Shown here: positions 10,101 through 25,100 of the stretch, one piece after another
Layout: each line of letters opens with the position of its first letter
Position numbering within the stretch: position 1 is the stretch's first letter
NCBI GenBank assembly: GCA_039619475.1
Contig: CM077116.1
Span: forward strand, 202,701,117-202,765,116
DNA: 64,000 bases
Direction of reading: 5' to 3'
Origin: Icerya purchasi
Lineage: Eukaryota > Arthropoda > Insecta > Hemiptera > Monophlebidae
Notes under the pieces: model-generated
What the model was told of the DNA's origin: nothing
Databases searched by the model: none
Seen by the model: the letters and a program-made list of their open reading frames with translations, nothing else
Translations under genes and position numbers: made by a program

Positions 10101-13100
10101 TAGCATATGCAGTGTGAAAAAAAATTACACCCCAGATGCATTAATTATGGATGTGAGTAAAGGAAGTCAATTTTTATCGATGTTTATGAGACCGAATTAA
10201 TATTTCCGAATGAGAATATACTAACGATTGTTTTTATTATAGCTAGTATTTTTTCATTTTTTTGTCATGTAAAAGTAAAAGTTGCATTACGAATTTCTTA
10301 ATTGGACTGCTCCATACATTTGGTGAATAAAAATAAGAAACGCACCTAAATGCTTTAATGAAACATTGCTTAAATGGTTTGAGATAAATTTAATTTAAAG
10401 TAATTTTTATGTAGGATGCTTGTTGTTTTAAATCAAAAATTATTTTTAAATTAAAGGCACCCAATCATATTTACATACTATTTTAGAATTAATTTAATAT
10501 TCGGTAATTTAAACATTTTGCCGAGCTATTAACTTGTATAGTTAAAATTCTGACAACTCAAAAACATCATTTGTTCAATAATTAAGTTTTTCAATGTAAC
10601 AAAATTACTCATTATAATCTATAAAAATTTCATTTAAAATCAGAAAAGAACACGTAAACATTACTAGCGTACTTCACAAATTTCAAATATCAGAAGCTTC
10701 GATATTTACCTGAACATTAACAAAAAATCGAAGTGTGATACATTTGGAGAAAATGTAAATAATAATGAAAAACATTTTAATGTCTGTAAACGTTCGTCTT
10801 CATTAGACAGTGTACATTTCGGAATTGTATACTTTATAAAAATGGACTGCATTGGAAAAAATCATATTTAAAATTGATACTAAACTTATGTTAAAATTTT
10901 AACTATTATGTATTTGAAATATACAAATCAAATTTTATCCGAGTTTTTTTTTTTATTCGTAATGAAAAAATTGAAAACGAAGAGCCACTTGTTTTATAGA
11001 ATAAAACGTATTTGAAACTTTTAATTTTAATAAAAATAATAAAAATTCAATTAGTTAAAATTGTAACGTTGTAACGTAAGTATAATTCCATGTGTTAAGG
11101 TCGTTTATAATCCGTTCCCTTTAGAATATTTCTCATAAGACGCCTCCGTGTTTATAATGTATGACTTTAAAAAATATTTTTATTACTTTTATTGTTAAAT
11201 AAGATTTATGTTTTTTGATTTGTTTTGCTACAAGTCTAGAACAGTATTTGGACTGAACAGAAGAGTTAATCATTTTTTAAAAAGTAACAAACGTGAATTA
11301 CTTCATTTACATGCAAGCTATCTTGGTAAGTTAATAAATTTATTTAAAAAAATTAACTTTACAAACTAGAAATATAACACAAAAAATAAATGAAAATAAA
11401 ATAACTTACTAAACATAGACGTCCAATTCCAGTTGATTATAAAACTGTTTAAATTTTAAAAGGATAAAAATTTGAAAAAAACACTCAAAATTGGTAATAA
11501 TATAGATATACAAATTTACGAACGAAAGTAAAATAAAAACAGAATAACAGAAAAGTGGATACTAATAGAGATGAAGTTGAATTAGATCAGAATCATAAAA
11601 GTAGAGCTTCATTTTTAATATATACATATATGAACATACAAAAATAAGATTAAATAAAACGAAAACGGAATCATTAATATATCGTCTGGAATAAAAAGAC
11701 CAATCAATTCATTGCACTAAAAACTATTAAAATTTACTTCATTAGATTCTACTCAAAAAAATATATACTGCGAAAGAAAAATACTGTTTAGGAGCTTCGG
11801 ATATTGCTTTTTTCATTTTTCTTAAAAACAGTAAAAGAAGGTTTGCGTTTACTGTTCTATTTATTAAACAAGTTATATAAAGCAGATACTCCGGTTTTAT
11901 TAAATAAAAAAAAGTTGTTTACTGCGGATTAAAGACAATTTCAAAAAAAAAAAAAAAACTCGTAGAAATAAAATTGTCATAGCCTAGTTGCGAAATAAAA
12001 CACTGCACTGCTAGGGCTACGAAAAAAAGTTTTATAACATTTTGTACGGTATAAACTCAGAAGCATCTGCGTATTACGTAAAATTTGTTATGTACTGTTG
12101 ACAAAATATGTTAACGTCAGCTGAATTCCATCTTTTTTAATGTATATTAATCATATGTTGGCAAAAAACATATGTTTATTATTCATCATAAAAATAAACC
12201 GATTATTAAGTAAAAGACTGTCATTTTTTTTCACTATTAACATTTCTATTTTATTTTCTAGTGAAATATATTAAAAAACGCATTTTATATTTCATTTTAA
12301 ATGATTTTCTCTTTTTGAAAATATCTGCTGGCGCTTTTATTTTTTTTCTCGATTCCACAATAAAATTCCCGGTTGCATAAACAAGTTGTTTAATTCCATT
12401 TTTTTGTTAATTAATTACTACTGCTTAATAAATGAAAGAATAAAGTGAACTTATTAGTGTGCTTAATTGAAAATTCTATTTTAAAACTAGTTAAACGTTT
12501 TTTATAGATATATTTAAACCTATCAATCAGCTACCGTAGGACAGTTGGATAGGCAGTGGTGTTTCGTTCGGGTAAGACCGGTTTGAATTCTGCTGCCGTA
12601 CATTGAAAATATAACAAAATTTCACTTGTACTGAATTAATATCTATAGTTGCAAACCTCCTCTAAATGTAAACCTTCTACGAAAATAATATTGAACTACA
12701 CTAATGACTACTATATTATTATTGTTCATTGATACTTACTTCACTGCTCGATTCGACTTTCCTTTTCTTATGTTTATGTTTTCGGTGTTTTTTATGTTTT
12801 TTGTGTTTTTTACTTTTCGACGATTTTTCGTCATATTCCTAAAAACAAAAAAATCTTGATAAAATATAATCCGCTACTATCAGGTTTTGTAAATCAGGAT
12901 GTCTGTAAAAATGAATCGAACAATTAATAGTAAACCTAAAATTTAAAGCAAATTATATATTGGATTTATTTATATGGTTTAAAAGTATTAAAATTGTTAT
13001 TATATAAAAAAGTGTTATTAATTAAATTCAGTCCATAAGATATATTTTTTAATGTAGCTCTGTGAAAATTGTCTCGAAACAAGAACGGAGATTATGAATT

Positions 13101-16100
13101 ATATTACTGGTAGCTTTATAACCTAAAAAAACGTTATATTACGATGCCTCAATTCGGCAATGTAAAATATATAACATACGGTTATATATCGCTGGAACAA
13201 ATTTAAGTGAATTTTTGATCTGCTACATTTTAAATAACACATTCTAAGTTAGAATATTCAAAAAACTTTAGATGAATATTGCAATAACAATATAAAAGAT
13301 TTACATATATTTGATAATTCCCCTTTATGCTACCGTTAAAACTATAGCATAATCAAATGCAATAATTAATTTAATCAGTTTTTGAAATAATTTATCCTCG
13401 AAAAAGCGGATCCGGTTATGATAACGCGCCATAAAAAAAAGTAATGCCTTCTTCTTACTAACAACTTTTTATATATCAAACTTTTTTGTTTTAATTATTT
13501 TGTAAAATTATTAATACCAACAGTACCTCCTCACTCGCTATACACTAAACACAAATCATTATATACGTATTTATATTCTAATTGATTTTTGTGTACATTT
13601 CTGTTAATTAAAATCGTAATCTTTTTTTTTTTTATTTATTTTATATTATTTTTAGATACTATATTAAAAACTCGAATTTCACTTCTAAATGTAAAAATTA
13701 TCTTTTTTATGCGATAATTACAATTGAATAGTACCTAAGCAGTGTGGGTTAGAATTACCTTTTTTTATGTTACTTAATTAATTACAGAAAGTTTTCATTT
13801 TTTATAATACCTATGGTGCAATAATAAAATTAAAAATGTATCCCTCGCAGTGTATTATTTATTTGTAATATCGTATGTATTTTCCCCCCAGCATTTCTGT
13901 GAATGTGTATTTTTATGTGATTAAAAAAATCTTAACATATGCATTTATAATAATCTTATTTCGAATTATTTAAGCTCCAGGCTGCCGTCTTATTTTGATT
14001 TCCGTTACTATACACATACACACAAACAGTAATAATTACTAACAGAATACTTTTATTAACCCGTGCTTTATACACTTATGCATCAATATAAGTACATTGA
14101 AGAATAGTTAAAAGGACATTTAAAAACGAATAATGTAATATCAAATACCAACATGGACTCAAAAATAGCAAAAAAATAATGTTTACGTAAAGCTCGAGTA
14201 AAAAAGTAGAGACAACCAAAACGTATCTCCAACATATGCACAAAAGATCGCTTTATAGGAAAACTATAGCCGAGCTTACAACTTTATATATAAGCTCTTG
14301 GAATGCTGTAAGCTCGAAATTTTTGATCTTTTTTTCTTTTCCCCCCCAGGTATGTGATATATTGACGGAAAGATCGCTATTTGTTGGAAACCAAATCGTA
14401 TTTCATTTCTTTAACGAAACTTTCGAAGTTAACAAAAAGTTCAAAAAAGCGCGAAAAATGATGTGCTGCTCCTCTTTTGCGGCGCGAAAAATCAGATTTC
14501 TTTGTTTTAAATTTAGTATTATGTAAATGATGTAAATCATTGTTATCTTAACATCATGCTTGACTGAACTTTTTTGTTTTATGAAAAAGCTTGTGTTTTG
14601 TTTCATATTTTGAACTACACTTTTAAAAGGTTATTTTGTTATGAGTTACGAATTTTTATGTGATTTTTGAGGTCGTTTTAAATTTCATATTATATTTTCT
14701 TGACGGGTTTTTGCGTTTTTTGCTGTCCAGGGTAATCGATTATCTTAAAAGTTATAGATTGTCATAAAGAGAAGTTTAATTGTGATTCGTGTTCCAAATT
14801 TGAAGTTTGTAAATTAAACCATTCCTGAGTTATTTACATATTTTGATATTTTTGTCGTTTCTGCACCGTCTTATTAGGATTCCGTACATTATATGTGTAC
14901 GGAGTCCTAGAAAGAAGAGGAAAAGTTTCTATACCAATATCGTCAAACTATTAGGTATAAGTTATAGAATTGTTCGCGGTAAAGGAAAATGTACAAATAA
15001 TATTTTTCTACAGACAAAATAAGTTTAAGTATTTACTGTCCCTGACTTCCGGTAATGAATCAACAGTAAACAGTAATATAGTATTCATAAATTAGATACA
15101 CTCAGTTAATTAATGTAATAAAAGTAAAAAATAATAAACCACTAGGCCCCGATAAAGTTTTGAACAAATTCATAAAATTAATACATAACAATTTTCAGAG
15201 CGTAATCCACACATTTCGTACGAGAAAATTTTTAAATAGAAGCTCAAACCACATTAATTTTTACCGATCAATTTCCGAAAAATTGAGTGAAAATAAAATC
15301 TACTGACATTTGAATAAAAAACAGGCTTTAGATAAGGAGCAGTTTGTTTCAGAAGTAAATTATGGATCACGCTGCAAGCTATGCTACATCTAAAATGAAA
15401 GTAAAGACTTAGCACGTTGTACTCTGATAATTGCTTGTTGATCGTACAGAACTACTTTATATTCAAGTGCTACCATCTTTGTGCATAAAAATTAAAATAT
15501 ATCTGATCCAAAAAAAAAAAAAAAAAAAAAAGAAGAAAATTGACTCCATATATCTAACAACATTAGCTTCACAAAATATAAACATGAAGGACTGAAGATC
15601 GAAAGAATAAATTCCAAATTTAGAACAACGGAAAACTGTACTTATAGCATAAATCAGTAGAACTGTTAACAAATCACAGATCCAAATCTGATTATCTGGC
15701 AATGATGTTGGGACAATACTGAAAAAAAACCAGCTTATAGCGCCTTATTTTAAGAAATTATGATAATGTACGCAATTTCAATGAAGAGAATTTCAACTTG
15801 TAAAAATAAACTACAGCAAAAAAATTTTAATTTTCACATACAATACATTATATGGTATATTCGGAGAACTATAGTGAGTGTAATACTATTGGTTCTTTTG
15901 ACGTTGAATATATGAGCGAACGTATGAGCGTAAGGAGTGTCGCGTAAAATAACTACGAACAAGTGTTCTGTATCTATCTGTGTTTAATTTTGCGTACCTC
16001 AGTAAAATATTAAATTTCTAACGTTATTTATAACTAGTATATTGCTGTCGCTATTGTACTGTTATTGTATATATAACTGTTCAGTAACATAAATTACCAC

Positions 16101-19100
16101 AATTTAAAAGTTATTAATATTACTGTTATTATTACAGTGCTTGTTGTTACTAACCGTTAACTGCTTATTCATAATATTAACAAATTTCATAAGATATTAC
16201 TCATTTATCAGAATTTTATATTTTACATTAAAATTATTAATGATGTTTATTTATAAGTGGTTTGTGAATATTAGGGTTAACAATTAAATACAAATTTAAT
16301 TTATCATAATAATGTGTTCCATTTGTCTGTAAGACTAGTGTGATAGGACACTAGCGATGCTAGGTCAAAGTTTCCTCTTACAACAATAATTTCTGTAAAT
16401 ATCAATAAAAATTGTTAGGAAATAAACATTTAAAATCCAAAACAAAAAAGAGAAAAAGAAGCATAATTAGCATGTTTTAATTCTTTACACACATTATTAA
16501 AATGATTCCAACGTTTTTGTTTATCCGATAATTCTTAAATTATAAAAATTTCATGTTACTACCACAGGTCAATTTTAAAACAATCACAAATTCATGATTT
16601 TTAATATTTTAAAATATAAAACAAATCATGAGGATGTTAATTTCAAAAATTTGAAATAAGCAAAATAATTGGTATTTAATTTTTACCATAAAAACTACTT
16701 AAAAAAGGGGAAAAAAAAAGATTCAAATCAAATTAAAAAGTAAAATCGAAAATATTGTTACATTTACATACTAGTTTTTTTTTTTTGCTTTATTTTTGGG
16801 CAGGTCAGCGTCGGATGTTTACTCACCGTCACGAGGAAAATATCTTGAAAGAAGGAAGGAAATAGTTAACAAGGATAGAAGGGAAAAGTGGATTCGAGAG
16901 AAGATAAATAGAATAAGAAGATACTGCTTCCAAATAAGATAGGAAGAATCGACCTACAAAGGAAACGGAAAATACGATCAGAAAAAAGAGGATGACATTG
17001 TAACGAACATAATACACCTCCCAACACTATGATCACAGAGTGGATGAAAGACCATTAGACATTATGGTCACTCCTGCAAAACTAGTCCATAAAGTTGATG
17101 GGAGAGAGAGAAGGAATTTATCATTAAACACTATGGTCACAACTGCGTTATCAAAGTCTACAATGCTGATGGAAAAGAAGTAGAAATCCATTAATAAACA
17201 ATAACCACCATAAATCTCAAATCACTAAATACAATTTTTACCTTTCGTTAAAAAAATGCATAAAATTTGTCACCGCCTTAATTTCTTGTTTTATCGTTTT
17301 GATTATTAGTAAAATTCAATGAAATGTTTTATTAACTATATAGAATTAGTTTCACAATCATTCTTAATACTTCAAGTTCTATGTAACACACTCGTATTTC
17401 TGTACGTCCTTTCAATTCTTGATTTTTTCTCGATTTTTCATAAAGTGATGGCCACTCTGACAGTTTGCTTTGGCTCCATAGGACATTCTTCAACTAGTAT
17501 TATTCTCTTTTCTTTAGAATCGCGGACATTGAGGATGAATATTTTAGCAGTTTTGAATTTTTGACAATTCTCTCCTCGATTAAATTAATCTCAGGAGTAT
17601 GAAGATAAATTCAGATTTTATTATCGGTTATATGTTCAATAGTGCGCACCTATCAGCAACATAACTAAATAGTAATTTTCATTTTTGTGACTTCGTATAA
17701 TAGACTTGCTGAGATTGCGTTTTGCCGTGTTTCCGGTTAATCCTTCGCAATATTTCTTTGTTGGGAGTATTTAATTTTTCGTGTCATTGTTAATAACAGT
17801 AATTTGGAAATCTGCTTATTCGACAATCAGGCATATTGCGGTTACCGTTTATATAAGATTCACGCGGATTAATTGTAAGTATTACAGCAGTTACAACAGT
17901 TATGATATAGTTAAGTTTCTGTTTAACACGTCAGTTCCCACAGCGTTTTTATTACGCGTTTAACTGATTAAGTATGAAAAAATGGTTTATGAATCATATA
18001 ACAGGTCACTGCTTGTTCCGCAATTACGTGACACTGGGTGCAAACATACACTTGAACTGCACTTATATTGCGATATAATTAGCATTTTCAATAATATTTA
18101 TGTTACACACATTCACTTCTTTTTATTGCAACTTTAATTTATTTTAATAAAATTTTCGAATATTAAAAATTTTTCTGGTTGCTAAAGTCTGCGAGTACGT
18201 GTCTGGCATATAGATATATAACATCCGGATTTAAATTTGTTCATGTTTTCGAAAAATACGCGCTTATTGGAGTAGTGAATTGTTTTCAGAGAACCATTAT
18301 TTATTAAGAGTGGAGTACATGACGAGCTGCCATCGTAATTGTCAATGGAAAAATTGTCATCCTTACGAAGAAGAAACAAGAGAATAGAGCATTCTTTGCT
18401 ATTCTCTAATAATACTTTTTTTTTGATCAAAAGTGATAAATACGGACATTGATTATGAAGACAAAAAACAAGACAGAAAATTATGCATACTTCTATCGAG
18501 AAGGCTGCATTAATCATAAACGGGAAATCTGTAATTAAAAAATTAATTTAAAAAAAAAAAAAACAGGTTACTACCGTTCCAGTTAACGAGTCAAGTAATT
18601 CCGCGGGTTGTAACCAAATTCAGCATGAAATTCTAATTAACACGAAGGCACTGTGACTGGCGTAGAATCAAAAACAAGATCCTGTCACCTAATCATATAA
18701 ACGGGTATAAAAATAAGCACAACATTTTCTGAATTATAACCGTTATTTGAATCAGCCGACAGACGTATTCCAAAACGTTGAAAAATTCAAATTCGGACAC
18801 GGTTTACACAGAAAACAAACCAATAAGCCTTTTTTTCCCCGTTTTTTCTTTTTTCAATTGTTCGAATCACTGTATAGTAATACAAAGTGTAAAAAAGAAT
18901 TACATGATGTTTTTTATTGCCTGTTTTAACCTTGCTTCTTTTATCATCTTCACTTGTTTCCTCGTCGTTGCTACTATCATCGTTATCATCTTCTTCAGTA
19001 TTATCATCGTCACTGTCGCAGTTTTCACTGCTCGACTTTTCTATATATTTTTCTTTCCTGGCGAATTATATAAAACAAAATAATATTAGATAAAAAATGC

Positions 19101-22100
19101 TTAAGAACTACTATTAAACGAAATTAAAATAAAATATTAATTAATCACTTAAAGTTAAAGTTCAAACAAAATATTTCCAGAGTTTACTTTAAAAAAATTT
19201 AACCAAGTCCTCTAATTAAGAAGAAATTTAAACGTTTTTAGAACAATAACATTCCATGAATTTTTAAATTACAATGATATTTCACTAATGATAATTGAAC
19301 AGCTAAAATAATTACACTTCAATTTCAATTCGATCCCCAGTGATAAATAAAAATGATTAAAAATTTAAATATTTTAGATTGAATATAAGGCATTGGAAAT
19401 TTATTACATCATGCAGCAGAGTTGCCATAAGCACTGATCACATCTGTATAATAAGAATGTACAAATAGTTACGGCCTTCAGCAGAATCGCGTATTGTGAT
19501 AAAGAAAGAAACAGAACCACAACAGTGGGAAAAAAAAAACAAAAACAAAAAAAAAAAATTAAATGGTTAAATGCCATTGAAATAAAAACTTACTTCTCGT
19601 AGTATTCTGAGGATGACTGGCCACGTTTTCTATCGTTAGCCCGGTCTGTTCTTTTACCGGTATCCGATGCTAGCTTATTATTACGTTCTTCGTAATACCC
19701 AGTGGAACGTTTTTCTTTGTCGGAAGGATTACTTCGTTTGTAATTAACTTCGGAATTATCTTTATTTCTACTTTTGTAGCGATCTAAACTATCATCCCGA
19801 CGATGTCGACTGCTTTTAGAAGAATCATACTTAGATTCATTTCTATCGTACTGTTTCTAGTCAATGCAAAAATAATATGTGTCTATAAATAAGAAATGCA
19901 CTCGTGAAAAAAAACAATAATTTTAAAGAGTATCAAATAAAAAGTATATTGGTATAAATTTTAAAACATTCATAGCAGCTAAATAAATACATATTACTTG
20001 AGATTATACACGGCTCCTAGAATGGTGTTTGTTATTAGCTAAATTTACATTTACAGCCAAGAATTGCTACTTTTTTTAATATAGTAAATTTTTTCGAATT
20101 GGTTCCGGCGTTTACTACAGATTAAAATTTTCACGAGCGGCTTTCAACATTTACCTCTGTGACATACACGACAGAAAAAACACGAGAGTTACTATCGACG
20201 TAGCATTAGGGTAGTTCAAATAGAAACCGGAATTTTTAAATAAACGCGCGAAAAATTTATTGTGGAAAAAGTGGTGTTGCACTGGCAGTTAGACCGGTTT
20301 GTTATGTAGAGCAATTAGAACCGCGTAAGCTCACTTTTTAGTCTAGTTAGAGCCACGAGTGAAAAAGAAGTAGCAGTGTCTGTTGTTTTTTCAACTTGTC
20401 AATTTTTTGAAGATGCTTTGAAATTGTCCCAATTGAAACACCATTTTAATTATTGCATACGTATTGTATTGTTATATCTCTCCTATATTACATATACAGA
20501 TACTACTTTCTAAAATAATAATTAGTAATTTACCAATTTTTAGTCTATTTCGGTTACTTCATTCTACAACTTAATGTCGTTCAATTAGATCTTTTTTTAT
20601 TTACTTTTAACGTCATTATCTATTTTCTTTGTCGATATTCGAATAACGCGATTAAAGAATAATTGATGCAAATTTTTATGCTGCGTTAGTTTTTTCTGTC
20701 GCCTTTAGCTTTTCTCATTATTTTTCGTATTGTCAGACCGGTTAAAATGTTAAACAACATGTACCAGATAAATCTGTTGGGTAGTCGTCTGCCATAGATA
20801 TTCCCTATTTTTTATCAGATTTCTCTTGCACATTATGTGTTCCTAATAAACTTTTATTTCGTTGAAAAGTGGGTCCAATAAAATTTCGTGTTATCTTTTG
20901 AATAGTTGAGAGGATTTTTTAGATTTATTTTTAATTCTTCCTTTAGAGATTTATTCCTCGGAGCTTGTCATAGCATGCTTAATATCTTTTTGGAACAAAT
21001 CACCATGAAACTTTTGATTTGTTTTTTTTTTTTTTATTTGTTGCATTTAAAGTTGAAGTTTCAAAATCTCAAACTAGAAATGTCATCGTCTGTAGTAATT
21101 TTATTTTATTATTTTCAGTTATTTGATTCTCCTGCACACCCCTTCTTCAGTTTTTCGAGCGCTGCTGTTTTAAAAAATTCTATTCTTCCTTGCATTTATT
21201 AGCAGTTTCCGTTATTTATAACCCGTGAATACACAAGATATATAACTTCTGGTTTCATTGTAATATCCGTAATTAGACTGATATTCTGCTAGTTTATTTC
21301 TTATCGGCAGTTGTCAACGAGACATTTTTTCTTCGTCGATGTAATTAACGCTATCTTATTTTTGTAGCGAAGAGTAGAACCTGCAATGGAAATTTTAAAA
21401 TTCCAACCGTTCTTGCTTTTTTAATTACCCACTCTTCGTAAATGTTAAAACTGGTGAAACAATACGTCATTCTAACAGATATTTTTGCACAAAAAATATC
21501 GTTCATCATTATCAATTTATTTTATATTGTTCACACTCACACACGTAACACGTGCGCGCGCGCACAGAGAAAAGTGCAGTATACTCTCGATTATCCGGTT
21601 TGCGGATTATTCGTGTCCATTTCGTACTAACAAAAAAATTTAAAGAGAAACATTTTTCGGCTTATAATGCGTGTAAAATCGATGTTGATGTAAATTAGAA
21701 CCTTAACCGATTTAGGTGATGGTATTATAAAGTACGTAGAGGTTAAATCGAACGCTCTGGAATCTGTTTGACGGAGTGGAGTTGAGCGAGATAGGAGGGA
21801 TCGGAATTTTGTTTGTACAATAGCCTCTCAGCTGTCCTTTCTCATTTTCGCACGTGTTCTTTTAATTTTTACGTTTTCTTTATCGTCAGTTAGTAGGATT
21901 TTTTACTGGTAAAAATGATCGGTCGAAACGAAAACGAAACGTTTTAAATGTTAAACAAAAATCAGAAATTTTTCAAAAACTTTCTAATGAAGAATCAGCC
22001 AGCAAATTAGCAACGAGACCAGACTGTATTGGAAATGTCTTTCAAAAAAAAAAGCGTTTGTTTCATGGGAAGAAAAGTCAACTCCAGAACACGAATCGCG

Positions 22101-25100
22101 GAAGAGCACGTTACTATCATGTGCGGTGGAAATGCTTTAGGTGACCATAAAATAAAACTCGTAATAATCAGAAAGCCTATGAAACCCCGATCGCTTAAGG
22201 GTCCAGAAGCAAAAAAATTACCATTTGTTTATTTCAATCAAAAAGGGGCATAGACAGCAAGGGAAACTTTTCTCTTATGATGCCATAGCAAAAGGCTCAC
22301 CCCAAAATACAGTATCGTTTTTAAACAATATTCCTTCACATCTAAACGAAAGTTTGCTGGCGTCTGATGACGGTTTAATTACTAGTAAATTTCTCGCTCC
22401 AAATGTTACAGCAGCGATACGGCCTATAGTTCAAGGTATACTTTCAGAAATGAAACTGATCTTTCGAAAAATCTGATTCATGAAGTTATAACATTATCAA
22501 ATTTTTTGGAAGCAATATTTATTATGTGTAGTATATGGAATATCAGCAGCCAAAATCGTTTTCGTTATCACGATCGTGGAGAAGGATCATACCGTTTGAT
22601 GAGCAATCTTATTCAAGAAGAAAATGATAACAATATTCTTGAAGAAGCAAAATAATTCGAAGGTTTTGAAAATCTTAATGAAGAAAATTTAGAAAATTGG
22701 TTTCAAAGTGATGCATGTGAGCTTGGCTTCCACTATTTTATCTTTCTGCTGTTCTACAATCTGTGGAAACTATTAAACTGTGTGGGACAAAGAGGAACTG
22801 ATTACGATCATATTATTGCTGTTTGTAAAATAAAGAGATGAACAAACAGAAGCAAAGACGCTTTGAAAATTTTTTTAAGCAGTAAATGTTAAAAGGAAAA
22901 TTCCTAGTTTGATGTTACACAGCATGCAAATGTAAGTATTTTTGTACGGACGATTTTTTTTTTTTTTTTTTTCAATAAAAAGGAGTTTTTGGATTATTCT
23001 TGCGACCCCTCAACCCGGGAGCTTACGCAGCGAATATGGTGTAAAGGTGACATTTATTCACTCGAAGCTACTTCGCGCAGTCGACTACACTGTGCTTGCA
23101 ACTAATTAATAATTTAGCAAAGAAAAAAATGACAGAAAGTTGAGAATTTGCAGTGAATTGTATACATTGTAATAATTTTTTCCTCTTCAAAATTATTTGA
23201 AATATTTTTAGATTTTCCGTTAAAGTTTTTTGTCTATCAATAGAACTGTTTTGATTGATATTTTTAAAATTACTTCATTAACTCGTATTCAATTTTTTCG
23301 CTCCTCTTTTTCTAAATTCATTATTTCATGCACCAAAAGGATTTTAAACGACCTACTATGTAATCGCATTTTACTTTCTAAAGTAATAAACAGCATTTTA
23401 ATTGTCGCGATGACCATTACACAAACACACTGTTATTTTTATTTGTTCACAATTTCAATTGAATATTTACACATCTTTTGTTTATGCATTTTATTTAATT
23501 TTTTATTGTAAATAAATTTTTACATAAAAATTAATATACAAAAAATGTTTTTTATATTTTATTAAATATTTAAAATAAATTACGCTTTCAAGTACAACAA
23601 AATAATAATAAACCAAAGTGAAACGTAATATCAATTTTTATTTTGAAATAAGCCTTATTCTTTTGTTTCATTTTATTCACAGAAATGCACAAATGTTAGT
23701 ATTTATATAAAAAAATAAGAGTTTTTGTTGTTAGGTTAGAGCATTAATTTTAGGGAATCAAAAAAATTGAAACGGCTATGACAAATTTTGGGTAAATACA
23801 ACATTATAAATCATTATATCCAATGTACGTACAATTAATTAATTAAAATTTTTCGGGATTTTTCAAAAATATATCGTGTCAGTTAATAGTTTTTTTCTGT
23901 TTTTTTTTTTACAAGTTCCTTCATAAACAAATTTGAAGATATACACACTATTTTCTGCTGCTCGTTCTATATTCATTTTACTGATTTTTTTCGTTTAAGG
24001 CGACCGAACGAATATTTTTTCTATATGCAACGATTTCACATTTTTACAAACATATTCTGTTAAAATAGCAGTATCATTGACTTGAAATTTTGCGGTGCTT
24101 ACTTTTTCTAATCCCTAGATTATTTTGATAAACTGTTTTTCCTCTCTGTAATTTCCAACAGAGTATCACCCATATTATTTTAATGAGTATTAATTAATTA
24201 TCCATATAATCACATATTGATATTTTATTGTAATGAACATTATTAGTGAAGTTCGATATTTTAATTTAAAACTTGTAAAATTAAAAAATTAATAATATTC
24301 ACGAGATGAAAAAATAGTTTATTAAATTTAGAATTTTAGCTTCCAAGTTCACTTTGACGCGATAAAGTATATTCTAATAAACTGAGAATATTATACTCGA
24401 AATCAATAACGAGTAAATTAGGTATAGGTACAAACTAGAACAAGATGTTATTTATATTACTGGAATTTAAATGGTATTGCAGGATAAATTGTAAATTATT
24501 TTAAATTGTTGAAGATATTTTGCAATAATCAATAATCGTACATTATTTACCGACAACTTATAATCAACGCCTATTTTTTTATCCGATAATTACTATAAAG
24601 ATGTTATTGTAGAAAATGAAGCTATATTGAAATCATTCATTACATTACAGATATCCGATTTTAAAAAGATATAAGATTTCTCACGCAGTATTTAATACAA
24701 AGATTTAATCGTATAAAAGTAAAATTAAAAAAATACCTGTTTCGAATTTGAATCATATTCAGCTATGCCAGAAGGAGAATCACGTTTGTTGCTACTTCGA
24801 TAATGGCGCTTTTTCTGTATGCTATCTTCTTTTTTGTGAATTTCAAAATCACTTCTTTTATTTTCGTCATCTATAAAATTAATTTTATGATTACATGTGA
24901 ATTACCGAATTATTTATAAGAAAATGTTGAATACGCAAATTAAATTTTACGCTTTTGTAATATACAAACAAGATGATGGATTTCAAGAAGCATTAAACGG
25001 AGTAGATTGAATTAAAAATTAGATGTAATTTTAAAAATAACCTTTTTCTTTCTTTTCTATTTAGTTTAAAAATTTGATTTTCTTTACTCGATGTCTAAAT

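Larger units (their letters stand above)
12839..18930 (-). other. SRRM1 intron 10 (6.1 kb)
   Basis: AT-rich. It holds a hairpin at 14875-14908, a degraded plus-strand RT fragment (15135-15420) and a decayed tandem repeat near 17020-17210. Otherwise nothing recognisable. Confidence 0.6.
19857..24736 (-). other. SRRM1 intron 8 (4.9 kb)
   Basis: Contains a 5' mariner relic (20208-20385) and a Tigger/pogo relic (21577-22900), both on the plus strand, opposite to SRRM1. The remainder is AT-rich with no recognisable content. Confidence 0.7.

Noticed and set aside
14338..14526. Plus-strand open frame after a CCCCCCCAG acceptor-like sequence
   Set aside because: It has no conserved motif and no phase partner, and lies antisense in an SRRM1 intron.
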